Positions 51,761-61,304 of a stretch of DNA of 64,000 nucleotides are shown here, one piece after another; the first letter of the stretch is position 1; every line of letters starts with the position of its first letter. Source of the stretch: JANQQN01 sp964519665 (GTDB taxonomy: Bacteria > Myxococcota > Kuafuiibacteriia > Kuafuiibacteriales > Kuafuiibacteriaceae). The position numbers and the translations under genes were made by a program. Location: NCBI GenBank assembly GCA_964519665.1, contig CAZFIV010000003.1, forward strand, positions 112,081-176,080, written 5' to 3'. A model generated the notes under the pieces. It was not told the origin of the DNA. It was given only the letters and a program-made list of their open reading frames with translations, and searched no databases.

Positions 51761-53050
51761 TTAGGCGAGGTTTTTCAGCGTCGTAGCGGCGGCCGAGACG
51801 GTCGTCCGGATGATATCGGCGTCATGCACCATCGAAACGAACCACGCTTCGTAGCCGCTCGGAGGAAGATAGATGCCTCGTTCTCGCATCCCGTGGAAGA
51901 ATCGAGCGAACTTGGCGTGGTCGCACGCCTTCACCTGATCGAAATTCTCGACCGGCGAGCCGTCGTTGAAGAACAACGTCATCATCGAGCCGACCCGCTG
52001 GATGCGGCCGCTGTGGCTCGAATCAGCGAGCGCTTTGGTCAGACCTTCTTCCAGCTCGGCGCAGCGGGCTTCGAGCGCTTCGTAACACCCCGGCTGCCCC
52101 AGCAGCTCCAGCGTCTTGAGACCGGCGGCGACTGCGGCCGGGTTTCCGGAGAGCGTGCCCGCCTGGTAGACCGGTCCCGCCGGCGCGACGAGGTCCATGA
52201 CCTTGGCGTATCCACCGTACGCGCCCATCGGCATGCCCCCGCCGATGACCTTCCCGAAGGCGGTAAGGTCCGGAATGACTTCGTAACGGGCCTGTGCGCA
52301 GCCCGGATGAACCCGAAAGCCGGTCATCACTTCGTCGAAGATCAGGATGCTGCCATGCTGGTTGCAGAGCTCGCGCATGCGCTGCAGATAGGCGCGCGGC
52401 GGGGAGATCACGCCCATGTTGCCGGTGATCGGCTCGACGATCACGCCTGCGATCTCGGAGCCTCGGGAGCTGAAGAGGGCCTCGAGCGCGGCGGTGTCGT
52501 TATAGGGAAGGGTGATCGTGTGCTTGGCGAAATCCGCGGGGACCCCGGGTGAGTCCGGCAGGTCGAAGGTGGCCACCCCCGAACCGGCTTTGACCAGCAA
52601 GTAGTCGGCGTGCCCGTGATAGCAGCCCTCGAACTTGACGATCGCGTCTCGGCCGGTGGCGCCCCGGGCGACGCGGATGGCGCTCATCGTGGCCTCGGTG
52701 CCCGAGTTGACCAGGCGGAGGCGCTCGATCTGCGGCATGCGCTGAGTGACCAGCTCGGCGAGGTTGACTTCGCCTTCGGTCGGAGCGCCGTACGACGAGC
52801 TACGCTCGATCGCTTGACAGGTCGCCTCGACGACCGAGGGCTCAGCGTGGCCGAGGATCATCGGGCCCCAGGAGCCCACGTAGTCGACGTAGCGATTGCC
52901 GTCGACGTCCCACAGGTAAGCGCCCTGGGCCTTGTCGATGAACAGCGGCGTCCCCCCGACGGCTTTGAATGCACGGACAGGGCTGTTGACGCCGCCCGGG
53001 ATGACCTTGAGGGCCCGGGCCAAGAGTTCGGCGGAACGGTCAGTCTTCAT
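51761..53050 (-). CDS. hemL: Glutamate-1-semialdehyde 2,1-aminomutase
   Basis: This 429-residue PLP enzyme makes 5-aminolevulinate for heme in the C5 pathway. GGVNSPVRAFKAVGG, GSWGPMILGHAEP, VNSGTEATMSAIRVARGATGR, the Asp of IFDEVMTGFR and the PLP Lys of FGKVIGGGMPMGAYGG are all present. Length is normal. ATG 53050 begins at the conserved N-terminus; an A-type repeat lies about 35 bp upstream at 53086-53158. GluTR and the rest of the pathway are not in the window. Confidence 0.97.
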   Translation of the reverse strand: MKTDRSAELLARALKVIPGGVNSPVRAFKAVGGTPLFIDKAQGAYLWDVDGNRYVDYVGSWGPMILGHAEPSVVEATCQAIERSSSYGAPTEGEVNLAELVTQRMPQIERLRLVNSGTEATMSAIRVARGATGRDAIVKFEGCYHGHADYLLVKAGSGVATFDLPDSPGVPADFAKHTITLPYNDTAALEALFSSRGSEIAGVIVEPITGNMGVISPPRAYLQRMRELCNQHGSILIFDEVMTGFRVHPGCAQARYEVIPDLTAFGKVIGGGMPMGAYGGYAKVMDLVAPAGPVYQAGTLSGNPAAVAAGLKTLELLGQPGCYEALEARCAELEEGLTKALADSSHSGRIQRVGSMMTLFFNDGSPVENFDQVKACDHAKFARFFHGMRERGIYLPPSGYEAWFVSMVHDADIIRTTVSAAATTLKNLA

Positions 53051-53085
53051 GGGGATCGGACGGTACTGAGGATGCGACAATGGCG

Positions 53086-53158
53086 CTAGTACTTCGCGCC
53101 AAGAGTTTGGAGACCTCGGCAAGCTCCGCGTGCGAAGTACCCGAGCGGAGCTTGCGGC
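53086..53158 (-). repeat. Interspersed palindromic repeat, copy 4 (A part only, inverted)
   Basis: GTACTTCGC at 53089-53097 and GCGAAGTAC at 53132-53140 flank an AGAGTTTGGAGACCTCGG core, followed by CCGAGCGGAGCTTGCGGCGC. It lies between the kinase stop and hemL start. No B part accompanies it. Confidence 0.72.
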
Positions 53159-53197
53159 GCGATCAGGAGGCCGCACCGGGGCTGGGGGCCGGCGCCG

Positions 53198-55471
53198 TCA
53201 AGAGGACCGAGCGAGGTCGAGATACAGGGCGCGCTTTTCGCCTTTCCGGAGCTTGACTTGAATCTCGTGCCGCTCGCGGGAGCCTTGCACTCGCAGGCCG
53301 ACCTTGTGCACGTGGTCGGGTTTTAGATCGATCGGCCCGTCGTTGGTCCAATGACGGGTCGCCTTGCCGTCCAGGTAAATGCGGGCTCGGGTGTCGGTGC
53401 GAAGGTCGAGTTGACCGTAGGTATTTTCCTTCGGAACCTCGATGGATAGGCTCGTCCGCTTGCCGGCAGCGATCGATACGGTGCGCTCGACCTTCGCGTA
53501 GCCCTGTTGGCCACCGACTTCGATCCGGTGTCGCCCGAAGGGGACATCTTTGAAGAACGGCGTTATTCCCGCCTCCTTGCCATTGATCAGCACGGGGAGC
53601 TTAGAGGGTTTCGTATTCAGTTCGAGCCGGCCCGGCCGACCCTCGAGCTTGAACGAAACGACCGTGATGGGGCCCGGTCCGTACTTTACGGACCGAAAGG
53701 TGCCTCGATGGTCCTTCAGGCTCAATCGGATGCGGTGGGCCTCGGAGTCGCGGTCGCGCTCGACCGATACGGGCGTGGTCCCGGCGAGGTCGAGGCCGTC
53801 GAGCTGGACCTTGGCGCCTCTCGGCACGGAATCGATCAGCAGGTTGACGACATGAGTGCCCGCGACCTCGCGGTCGACGAGCTCCATCTCGCGAAAGCTT
53901 GCTTGTCGGGAGATTTGTTGGCCTCGGTACCCGCCGACGAAGGCACCGATCAGCGTGAACGACAGGACGATGGCGGCCGCGGAGATCAGTCTTCGGGTGT
54001 GGTTTCCGCCGTTGATGCGTCGGAACTGGGTGAGTCCCGGACGAAGATCCCGACGTCCAACCGGCTTCTTGGGCGGCGAGCTGGTATTCTTGGCCACCGC
54101 TGGGTCGCCGTCGATCGGCTTGATGCGGGCCGGCTTACGCTCCCGGACGGGCGCGTCTTTAGCCTGTGCGGCGCCTTCCGACCGGACCCGCGCCTCGATC
54201 GGCCGCGCGGGGGCGACCGGACGAACCGGGCCACTCGGAGCTGCCGCCGGAGGTTCGGAAGGCCGCGGGTCGGCCGCGACGGGATTGGCCGCAGATGGTG
54301 GGGGGAGCTGTTGGCCGTTGCGAGGTCGGGTGGCTCGTCGTTTGGCGCGCGCCAGCGCCTCGGAGCCGGGTTCCGCTTCGTCGGGACCGGCGTCGGGCGA
54401 CGGGGGCGAGGGCGGGGGACCGACGACCGAAGACAAACTGAGAACGCCGGTCGAGGCGCCTGCTCGTCCCTCGCTACGGACTTCCGCGAACAATGACTGC
54501 ATGAACGCCGATAGGTCGGAGGCGGTCGCGAGCCGTCCACTCGAGTGCGCGAAGTCGGCAAGCGCGCTTTCGAAGGCGAGCGCATTCGGGTAGCGATTCT
54601 CTTTCTTGAGCGAGAGCGCCTGGAGGACGATTCGTTCGAGCTCTTTCGGAACGTTGCTGTTGATCTTGGTCGGTGGCGTGACCTCCGCGTTCCGCATCAG
54701 GTTGAGGGTCGAAAAGTCGCTCGAACCCGCAAAGCAGCGTTCGCTGACCAAGAGCTCGTAGAGAACGATACCGGTGTTGAAGATATCGCTCCGATGGTCG
54801 AGCGGCTGGCCGCGGGCCTGTTCCGGCGACATATAGCCGTACTTGCCCTTCAGGATCCCGACCGCCGTTTTGTTCATGATCGACGAGGCCTTGGCGATCC
54901 CGAAGTCGACGATTTTGACCTCTCCCATGAACGACACGAGGACATTGTGAGGGCTGATATCGCGGTGAATGATGTTGAGGGGCGCGCCATCGGCGTCCTG
55001 CTTGGTATGCGCGAAGTGTAGGCCTTTGCAGGTCTCACGGCAGACGTACACCGCGATCTCGGGTGGGACTTCTCGCCCGGCCAGCTGAGCGGCCCGGATC
55101 ACATCGGACAGGTCCTTGCCGTTCACGTACTCCATCACGATGAAATACTCGCCCCCGCCCGAGACGCAGAGATCATGAACCTGTACGATGTTGGCGTAGT
55201 TCAGGGTGGCGGCGAGCTTCGCTTCGTTGACGAACATTTCGACGAAGCTCTTGTCTTCGGTCAGGTGCGGCAGGATCTTCTTGACGCACACCTCTTTCTC
55301 GAAACCCGAAATACCGACGGTTTTGGCCCGGTAGACCTCGGCCATTCCGCCCTTGGCGATCATCTCGAGGATTTCGAACTTCTTGAGCGACACCATTCCT
55401 CCGGTCAGCGGCTTCGTTGGGTCGGGAGTGGGGTCAAACCCGTCGTATCGCGCCGACGGTCGGATTATCAT
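53198..55471 (-). CDS. Ser/Thr protein kinase with membrane anchor and PEGA-like C-terminal domains
   Basis: This 757-residue kinase is predicted active: KGGMAEVY loop (residues 40-47), Lys64 (VCVKKIL), HRDISPHN, VDFGIAKA and KYGYMSPEQARG. A Pro/Ala-rich linker leads to a membrane helix (AAAIVLSFTLIGAFVGG) and a periplasmic half. The latter has PEGA-like repeats, seen as TKPSKLPVLINGKEAG and DTRARIYLDGKA with PxxAxVxLDG-like phrases. Such kinases are common in Myxococcota and sense envelope signals. ATG 55471 follows AGGGAAGGG at good distance; the in-frame ATG 55492 is less likely. It is divergent from the TPR gene, 56 bp apart. Confidence 0.9.
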   Translation of the reverse strand: MIIRPSARYDGFDPTPDPTKPLTGGMVSLKKFEILEMIAKGGMAEVYRAKTVGISGFEKEVCVKKILPHLTEDKSFVEMFVNEAKLAATLNYANIVQVHDLCVSGGGEYFIVMEYVNGKDLSDVIRAAQLAGREVPPEIAVYVCRETCKGLHFAHTKQDADGAPLNIIHRDISPHNVLVSFMGEVKIVDFGIAKASSIMNKTAVGILKGKYGYMSPEQARGQPLDHRSDIFNTGIVLYELLVSERCFAGSSDFSTLNLMRNAEVTPPTKINSNVPKELERIVLQALSLKKENRYPNALAFESALADFAHSSGRLATASDLSAFMQSLFAEVRSEGRAGASTGVLSLSSVVGPPPSPPSPDAGPDEAEPGSEALARAKRRATRPRNGQQLPPPSAANPVAADPRPSEPPAAAPSGPVRPVAPARPIEARVRSEGAAQAKDAPVRERKPARIKPIDGDPAVAKNTSSPPKKPVGRRDLRPGLTQFRRINGGNHTRRLISAAAIVLSFTLIGAFVGGYRGQQISRQASFREMELVDREVAGTHVVNLLIDSVPRGAKVQLDGLDLAGTTPVSVERDRDSEAHRIRLSLKDHRGTFRSVKYGPGPITVVSFKLEGRPGRLELNTKPSKLPVLINGKEAGITPFFKDVPFGRHRIEVGGQQGYAKVERTVSIAAGKRTSLSIEVPKENTYGQLDLRTDTRARIYLDGKATRHWTNDGPIDLKPDHVHKVGLRVQGSRERHEIQVKLRKGEKRALYLDLARSS

Positions 55472-55527
55472 GGACCCTTCCCTTGGCTTCAACGGGTCAG
55501 TAGCATAGCGCGTGAGGCGATTCTCGC

Positions 55528-58500
55528 ATGGCCACCCGCGAGCCCGAAAACCTGCAGCGCGTCGAAGTTCTTCGGCGCCGACTGGCCGAGGACCCGCGTT
55601 CGCTCGCCTTCGTTTCGTTGGCCGAAGAGCTCAATCGGGTTCGCGACTTCCATGAGGCGGCCGCCGTCGCCCAGCACGGGTTACTGAACCACCCCGATTC
55701 GGTCGCCGGTCGTCTCGCTCTGGCGGTCGCGGAAGCTGAGCGCAACAACATCAAAGAGGCCCTGGAACAGATCAAGCGGGCCCTGATCATTGACCAAGAG
55801 AATCCCCAGGCCTTGGCGCTGATGGGGCAGATCTTGCTGAAGCGCGGCCTCGCGAAGCGCGCGGTGCAGTTTCTCAGCCACGCGGTCAAGCTCGCCCCGT
55901 CTGACCCCACGTACCTCGAGCTGTTGCAGCGAGCCCGGCAGGAGGCCGCCCTGGCTGACACCAGCCAACCGGCGGTGTTCACCGCGGATGCGGTGCCCAA
56001 TACCAACGACCCGTGGGCCGATGACGCGGGGACGCCGGGCGTCGAGCACACCGTGTTCGACCCCGACGCGGCGGTCGGTCGTTCGGCGAAAGGCCGTGTC
56101 CCGGGCGCGACCGGCCTTCGCGCTCACGAAGGTCTGAGCGGCACCGAGGAGCCGACCGCCCATTATCGACCGTTGCCGAACATGGCCGTCCAGGGGGCAG
56201 CTGAAGGGGCCCCGATGGCCAGCGGTGCCACCCCCAAAGCCAAGGTCGGCGGAAGCGCCGCCGATTACTCGCAGATGATGCGGCGGCTGCAGCTGCCCGA
56301 CGATGACGTCAGCAGCGAGGTCGAGCCCACGGTCGCCGCCACGAAGGCGCCGATTTCACCGTCGGCCGCCGCCGGAGGCCCCCCGAGCAAGGTTGGAGCT
56401 CCACCGCGGGATGGAAGCGGTGGGCATCCGGATTCGGGCTCGTCAGGGGGCAGCAGGGTCGCCGTGGCCCCGGCGCCGGATGCACCGTCCGTGTTGCGTG
56501 CCCGGGCGGCGGCGGGGAGCGGGGAGGGTTCCCAAAGGGGCCCTCCGGTGTTGCCCCCGGTGACGGACGACTTGCAGGTATCCGAGGCGACGGTGGGTCT
56601 GGATGCAGACCGACGTCGGGGCCCTTCGGACGACGACGCCGCTCGAAGTCTGCCGTCCTTTCCGGCTTCCCCACCGAGAGCCGCGCCGCCCAGTGGATCG
56701 GGGTTGAAGGCCACCTTGGAGCCCGCTGGGTCTCCCGACGCTCCTGCCCAATCCTCCGCCGCAGGTCGGGCACTCGTCCCGTCGGGTGCGAGCGCCGCCG
56801 ATCCGGCTTCGGTCGCTCGCGGCCCCCGCGCCGTCGGCGAGTCGGCCTCGGTCGCTCGCGGCCCCCGCGCCGTCGGCGAGTCGACGGCGAACCCGGCCGA
56901 TCAGCCGTCCGATAAGCGGGCTGACAAACAGGCCGATCAACAGGCCGAAAAACGGGCTGACAAGCGGGTGGGGCCCGCTGCGACGCGCATGGTTGACGAT
57001 GCGCTGTGGGCGTTGTTCGGAAAACGCAGCGCCTCCGACTCGGGCCGACGTCCTATGAACGGCGAGCGAAAAGACGGCGACGACGAGCCATCGAGGGCCG
57101 CTAAGGGCCCGGTGAGGGCTCGGCTTCGGGTGCGGGATGCGGATCCCGAACCGGTGCCCCCGCGGGTGGTCCGGACCTCGGAGCGTTTCGGAACCTGGGC
57201 CCAGGTCGCGACGCTGGCCGTCTTGTCGGTGGCCGGAGCCGTAGTCGGGCATTGGGTGATGCTGTCCTCGGCCGGTCCGGGTCCCGAGGTGGCATCCGAA
57301 GAGGTCAAAGGTCTGGCCAGCGACCTCGAGCGGGGTGGGCTGGCCTCGCTCCTGGCGGCCGAAGAAAAGACGAACGAGCTGGCCCGCAGCGCGCCTGACC
57401 TCGAGGGCTTGCTCAACGGCGTGCGGGTCGAGATCTACGGTCGGCGGTGGCGGTCGTTCGGACGAGATCCTGAGATGCGGGCCAGAGCACTCGAAGCGGC
57501 GGACGCTCTCAAGGAGCGTCCACCCACGGTCGAGCACCTCGCCGGCTTGGTCGCCCTGGCGACCAGCGCCGAAGATCGCGAGCCGCTCGTCGGGGCGCTG
57601 CAGGCGGCGGCGGCCGAGTATCCCGAGTCTCCCAAAGTTCGAGTTCTGCTCGCGCAATTGTACATGGCAGGGGGCCGCGAGCGGGCGGCGCTCAACGCGC
57701 TGTTCGAAGCGCGCGCCCGCCACAAACAGCATCGGTTGACCATGCTCGAGCTCGCCCGGTGGTATCGGCGGTCCGCTGCCTATGCGGCGGCCCTCGACGC
57801 TTACGCCAAGCTGCTGGATCGTTATCCACTCGATATCGAGGGCGCGATCGAACGGTACGTGCTCGGACAGGCGACCGGAGAGGACCCCGACGATGCGCAA
57901 GCGGTCCTGCTTCTTGGAGGGCTGGTGCGGGAAGAAAACCCGCTGGTCGCCAAGGATGAGACAGGTCGCGCGTCGCTTGCGCTGGCGATTCCATTGTTCG
58001 CGCGCGGACAGCTCATCGAGGGCATCGAGGCGTTGGGGCGAGCCGAGGCCGCCTTCGAGCGATCGGTTCCGTTTAAGCTGGCGGTGGCCAATGCCTACCT
58101 GGCCGTTGGGGAGTTCGACCGGGCGGAACCGCTATACGAAGCGGCCACCCAGCTCGCACCCGACTATCGCCCGGCTCAGGTCGGTCTCGCTCGCGCTCGC
58201 TTCGCCAAGGCAGCCGGTCTGAAAGCTGACTTGGCGCGAGAATCGGAGCGACTGGCCCGAGAGTTCCGGGCTCGAAAGGGTCCGGGCATCGGCGCCGCCC
58301 GCCTTCCATTCGGAGTGCTTCGGCTGGCTCCGGGGCGCTTCGAGTTGGTGACGCTTCAACCGGATCCGAGCGTGTTCCCGGAGGAAGGGTATCGGCGAGC
58401 GAAGAAGCCAGAAGATCTGGAAGCCGTAAGTCTGACCGCCCTCGCCAATCGATGGCTTGCGTTGGGTGAGCTCGACCGCGCCGTCGCAAAGTTCGAGGCC

Positions 58501-59190
58501 GCCCTCAACGAAAAGCCGAGTACCGCGGCGAGGTTCGGCCTGGGGCGGGCACTGATGGCCCAGGGCAAGGCCGTCGAAGCGAGTCGAGCGTTGCGGGTCG
58601 CGCTCTCCGAGGACCCGGGCGACATTCCGGGTCGGCTGTCGATGGCTAGGTCCCTCCTCGCCCGCGATCAGCCCATCGAAGCGCTCGAGGTGCTCGAGCC
58701 GCTCGAAAATTCGGAGATCGTCGTGCCGGATGCTCTGGTGTTGCTCGGCCGCCTCAGGATTACGCGCGGCGACTACGAGGGAGCGCTCGGTCCCCTGAAG
58801 ACCGTGGCCGACCTTCGGCCCAACGACGTGGTATCCCGATCGGCATACGGAGAAGCGTTACACCGCCTTGGGCGAACGGATGATGCGGCCTCGGTGTTCG
58901 CCGAGCTCGCCGGACTGCCACCGGGGTCCGAGGAAGATCTCTCGCCCATCGCTTTGATGTACCTCGGTCGAGTCGAACTCGAACGCGACCGACAACGAGG
59001 GGTTGCGCTCCTTCGACAGGCTCTCAAACATGAAGAGGTGCCGCCAGAAGCTCACTATTACCTCGGCCGGACGCTTGTCCGTCGAAGGCGCACCCGCCGC
59101 GAAGGTCGGCGAGAGCTCCAGCGCTACGTTCGCGTGGGCCCTCCTGGAGAGCTGCGCAGCCAGGCCCGAAGGTTGCTGGGCCGAAGATGA
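55528..59190 (+). CDS. Large TPR protein with a disordered middle and one membrane segment
   Basis: This 1220-residue protein has three parts. Residues 1-150 are TPR-like (SLAEELNRVRDFHEAAAVA, NIKEALEQIKRALIIDQENPQ). Residues 150-540 are low-complexity, including a 39-bp direct duplication (ASVARGPRAVGES twice) and Asp/Lys/Gln-rich ADKQADQQAEKRADKR. A membrane helix (TLAVLSVAGAVVGHWVML, near 561) follows. Residues 600-1220 are TPR again (for example NEKPSTAARFGLGRALMAQGKAVEASRAL). It probably scaffolds proteins at the inner membrane. It overlaps the next gene by ATGA, so its job is tied to the redox fusion. Confidence 0.85.
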   Translation: MATREPENLQRVEVLRRRLAEDPRSLAFVSLAEELNRVRDFHEAAAVAQHGLLNHPDSVAGRLALAVAEAERNNIKEALEQIKRALIIDQENPQALALMGQILLKRGLAKRAVQFLSHAVKLAPSDPTYLELLQRARQEAALADTSQPAVFTADAVPNTNDPWADDAGTPGVEHTVFDPDAAVGRSAKGRVPGATGLRAHEGLSGTEEPTAHYRPLPNMAVQGAAEGAPMASGATPKAKVGGSAADYSQMMRRLQLPDDDVSSEVEPTVAATKAPISPSAAAGGPPSKVGAPPRDGSGGHPDSGSSGGSRVAVAPAPDAPSVLRARAAAGSGEGSQRGPPVLPPVTDDLQVSEATVGLDADRRRGPSDDDAARSLPSFPASPPRAAPPSGSGLKATLEPAGSPDAPAQSSAAGRALVPSGASAADPASVARGPRAVGESASVARGPRAVGESTANPADQPSDKRADKQADQQAEKRADKRVGPAATRMVDDALWALFGKRSASDSGRRPMNGERKDGDDEPSRAAKGPVRARLRVRDADPEPVPPRVVRTSERFGTWAQVATLAVLSVAGAVVGHWVMLSSAGPGPEVASEEVKGLASDLERGGLASLLAAEEKTNELARSAPDLEGLLNGVRVEIYGRRWRSFGRDPEMRARALEAADALKERPPTVEHLAGLVALATSAEDREPLVGALQAAAAEYPESPKVRVLLAQLYMAGGRERAALNALFEARARHKQHRLTMLELARWYRRSAAYAAALDAYAKLLDRYPLDIEGAIERYVLGQATGEDPDDAQAVLLLGGLVREENPLVAKDETGRASLALAIPLFARGQLIEGIEALGRAEAAFERSVPFKLAVANAYLAVGEFDRAEPLYEAATQLAPDYRPAQVGLARARFAKAAGLKADLARESERLAREFRARKGPGIGAARLPFGVLRLAPGRFELVTLQPDPSVFPEEGYRRAKKPEDLEAVSLTALANRWLALGELDRAVAKFEAALNEKPSTAARFGLGRALMAQGKAVEASRALRVALSEDPGDIPGRLSMARSLLARDQPIEALEVLEPLENSEIVVPDALVLLGRLRITRGDYEGALGPLKTVADLRPNDVVSRSAYGEALHRLGRTDDAASVFAELAGLPPGSEEDLSPIALMYLGRVELERDRQRGVALLRQALKHEEVPPEAHYYLGRTLVRRRRTRREGRRELQRYVRVGPPGELRSQARRLLGRR
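56806..56883 (+). repeat. 39-bp direct duplication in the TPR gene
   Basis: Two adjacent, nearly identical 39-base units (56806-56844 and 56845-56883) encode the 13 residues ASVARGPRAVGES twice, within the disordered middle; the frame is kept. Confidence 0.9.
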
Positions 59191-61301
59191 GCGCAGTCGC
59201 AGAGGCGCCGGTGCCGCTGCTGGATGATGGCGCGCGAGGGCTGGAAGCCCTCGACGCCCTCAACCGGCTCCCCATGTTTCAAGCCCTCACGGGCTCCGAG
59301 ATGGCCAAGGTGGCCGACGCCGCCGAGGTATGGACGTACGATCAGGATCGGGTCATTCCAAGGGGCGGCGCCGAGGGCACCCCCGCCGGGTATTGCTTCG
59401 TGGTTCGCGGCCAGGTCGCCTTCGCGGAGTTCGAACAAGGCAAGGTCCCGACTCCGCCGGTCAACAAGAAGAAGCGGATCACTCCGACGATGCAGGTGGC
59501 CAAGCGGGTGGTGGCCTTGTTCGACGTCGGAGAGTTCTTTACGAACGAGCACGTCGCCTACGCTCGCGCCGACGACGGCCAAAAGTACGATATGGCCCTG
59601 TTCACCTGCGTGAACGTCGTCTTGTTGTTCATCCCCAAAGACGGCCTCGATGGGATCGTGGCCGCGGTCCCGGGTGTCAAAGACGCCATCGAGACCAAAG
59701 CTGAAGAGGCGTATTACCGGCAGACGCTCCTCAAGTTGGATGATCGCGCTGACCTTCTCGACCTCTATGTCAAGCAGGGTTTCGAGTATGCGGCGGCGAT
59801 CAAAGTCATTCAGACCGACAAGTGCATCGACTGCGACGAGTGCGTGAAGGCCTGCGAAGACCGCCATGGCGTGGCGCGAATCGAGCGGTTCGGACCCCGG
59901 GTGGGTCTCATTCAGTTCACCCTCAACTGCCGTACCTGCGAAGACGCTCGGTGCATCAGCGCCTGCAATTTCGACGCGATCGGATATGACGAAGACCGGG
60001 AGGTCATCGTCTACGACAACTGCGTAGGCTGCACCAAGTGCGCGAAAGACTGCCCCCACGAGGCGATCCGGATGGTCGACATCCAGCGTCCGGAGCCCGA
60101 GCCGGTCATCGATATCGTCGAGATGGCGAGGGGCGACAAGCCGAAGACGGTGGTGGCGAAGGGCGAAGAGAAGAAAGCCAAGAAAAAGAAGAAGCCCAAG
60201 CGCATCGCCAACAAGTGCGACCACTGCTTCGGCTTCTCGGATATGGCGTGCATCAGCGCTTGTCCGACCGGAGCGATCATCCAGATCGACCCACGGGCCC
60301 TGTTTCGACGGGACGGTGGGTACATCGATCGAGCTGACAAGTATTTCGACCCCGCTCCCTTCGAGCACGGATGGGCCGCGACCACCCGCTCTCAGGGCGT
60401 GTGGGGCATGCTCGGGCTGTTCGCGGCGGCGGCCGTGGTCGTCTTGGTCTGCGCCTGGGAAGTCGGAGCGCGCAACCTCGATCCGAACCTGTCGTTGTGG
60501 CGAATGGCCGTGTCGTGGATCGACGGCCCTCTGGCGGCGGCGGCCTACGACGTCCGATATACGCCGGTTTCCGGGCTGGGGCGATGGCTCGGTTACCTAG
60601 GAGGGGCGATGATGACGCTGTCAGCGCTGTACACGCTGCGGCTGCACGTGCCGGGGCTCAAGCGGGTCGGCAACTCCAAGGTCTGGTTCGACTTTCACGT
60701 CGTGTTCGGGCTGACCGGACCGTTCCTCGCCCTCCTGCACACGAACTTCAGTATCTTCGGTTTCTTCGATCGGCCCCTGGTGACCGCCCTGTGGTGGTGC
60801 GTCACGTTCATCGTGGTGTCCGGCATCGTGGGGCGGTTCATGTACACCGCGATCCCCAAGCTCGAGGCATCGACCCAGCGGGAGCGGCGCAAACTGGATG
60901 ACGGCATCCAGCAAGTCGCCGACCAGTGGTCGTCGATGACCATGAGCGCCAATGTGCTTTCGCAGTTCTTGAAGGCCCAAGAGAAGACCGGGGAGGCGGC
61001 GCTGGCGCCCGGGAGCACGTGGGCGTTTCTGTGGTTCATGATCCAGTCCGAAGTGAGTCGGATTCAGGCCGAGTGGGCGCTGCGCACCAAGACCATGGGG
61101 GCCATGAAGAACAAGAAACTTCGGCAGACCACCATGCGGTTGATGAGTCGGCGATCGGTCATCGAACGGCGCCTGCAGTTCTACGAGGTCGCCAAGCGTC
61201 TGCTGGCTCAGTGGCGAGGCATCCACATCGGCATTTCGATCTTCATGTTCGTGCTCTTGGCGGCGCACATGGCCATATCGATCTACGCGGTGGGCTGGTA
61301 G
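59187..61301 (+). CDS. Fusion of a cyclic-nucleotide-binding-like domain, four Fe-S Cys sets and a cytochrome-like membrane domain
   Basis: Residues 20-165 resemble a cyclic-nucleotide-binding/Crp sensor domain (LNRLPMFQALTGSEM, YCFVVRGQVAF). Four Cys sets follow: from C213 (CIDCDECVKAC), C248 (CRTCEDARCISAC), C279 (CVGCTKCAKDC) and C344 (CDHCFGFSDMACISACP), enough for multiple [4Fe-4S] clusters. A Lys-rich linker lies between the last two. After about residue 400 several membrane helices carry His pairs (HVVFGLTGPFLALLHTNFS; HIGISIFMFVLLAAHM), suggesting heme. It may sense a ligand and gate electron flow between membrane and cytoplasm. It is coupled to the TPR gene (ATGA) and is followed 3 bp later by a hydrolase. 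Confidence 0.82.
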   Translation: MSAVAEAPVPLLDDGARGLEALDALNRLPMFQALTGSEMAKVADAAEVWTYDQDRVIPRGGAEGTPAGYCFVVRGQVAFAEFEQGKVPTPPVNKKKRITPTMQVAKRVVALFDVGEFFTNEHVAYARADDGQKYDMALFTCVNVVLLFIPKDGLDGIVAAVPGVKDAIETKAEEAYYRQTLLKLDDRADLLDLYVKQGFEYAAAIKVIQTDKCIDCDECVKACEDRHGVARIERFGPRVGLIQFTLNCRTCEDARCISACNFDAIGYDEDREVIVYDNCVGCTKCAKDCPHEAIRMVDIQRPEPEPVIDIVEMARGDKPKTVVAKGEEKKAKKKKKPKRIANKCDHCFGFSDMACISACPTGAIIQIDPRALFRRDGGYIDRADKYFDPAPFEHGWAATTRSQGVWGMLGLFAAAAVVVLVCAWEVGARNLDPNLSLWRMAVSWIDGPLAAAAYDVRYTPVSGLGRWLGYLGGAMMTLSALYTLRLHVPGLKRVGNSKVWFDFHVVFGLTGPFLALLHTNFSIFGFFDRPLVTALWWCVTFIVVSGIVGRFMYTAIPKLEASTQRERRKLDDGIQQVADQWSSMTMSANVLSQFLKAQEKTGEAALAPGSTWAFLWFMIQSEVSRIQAEWALRTKTMGAMKNKKLRQTTMRLMSRRSVIERRLQFYEVAKRLLAQWRGIHIGISIFMFVLLAAHMAISIYAVGW

Positions 61302-61304
61302 CGG

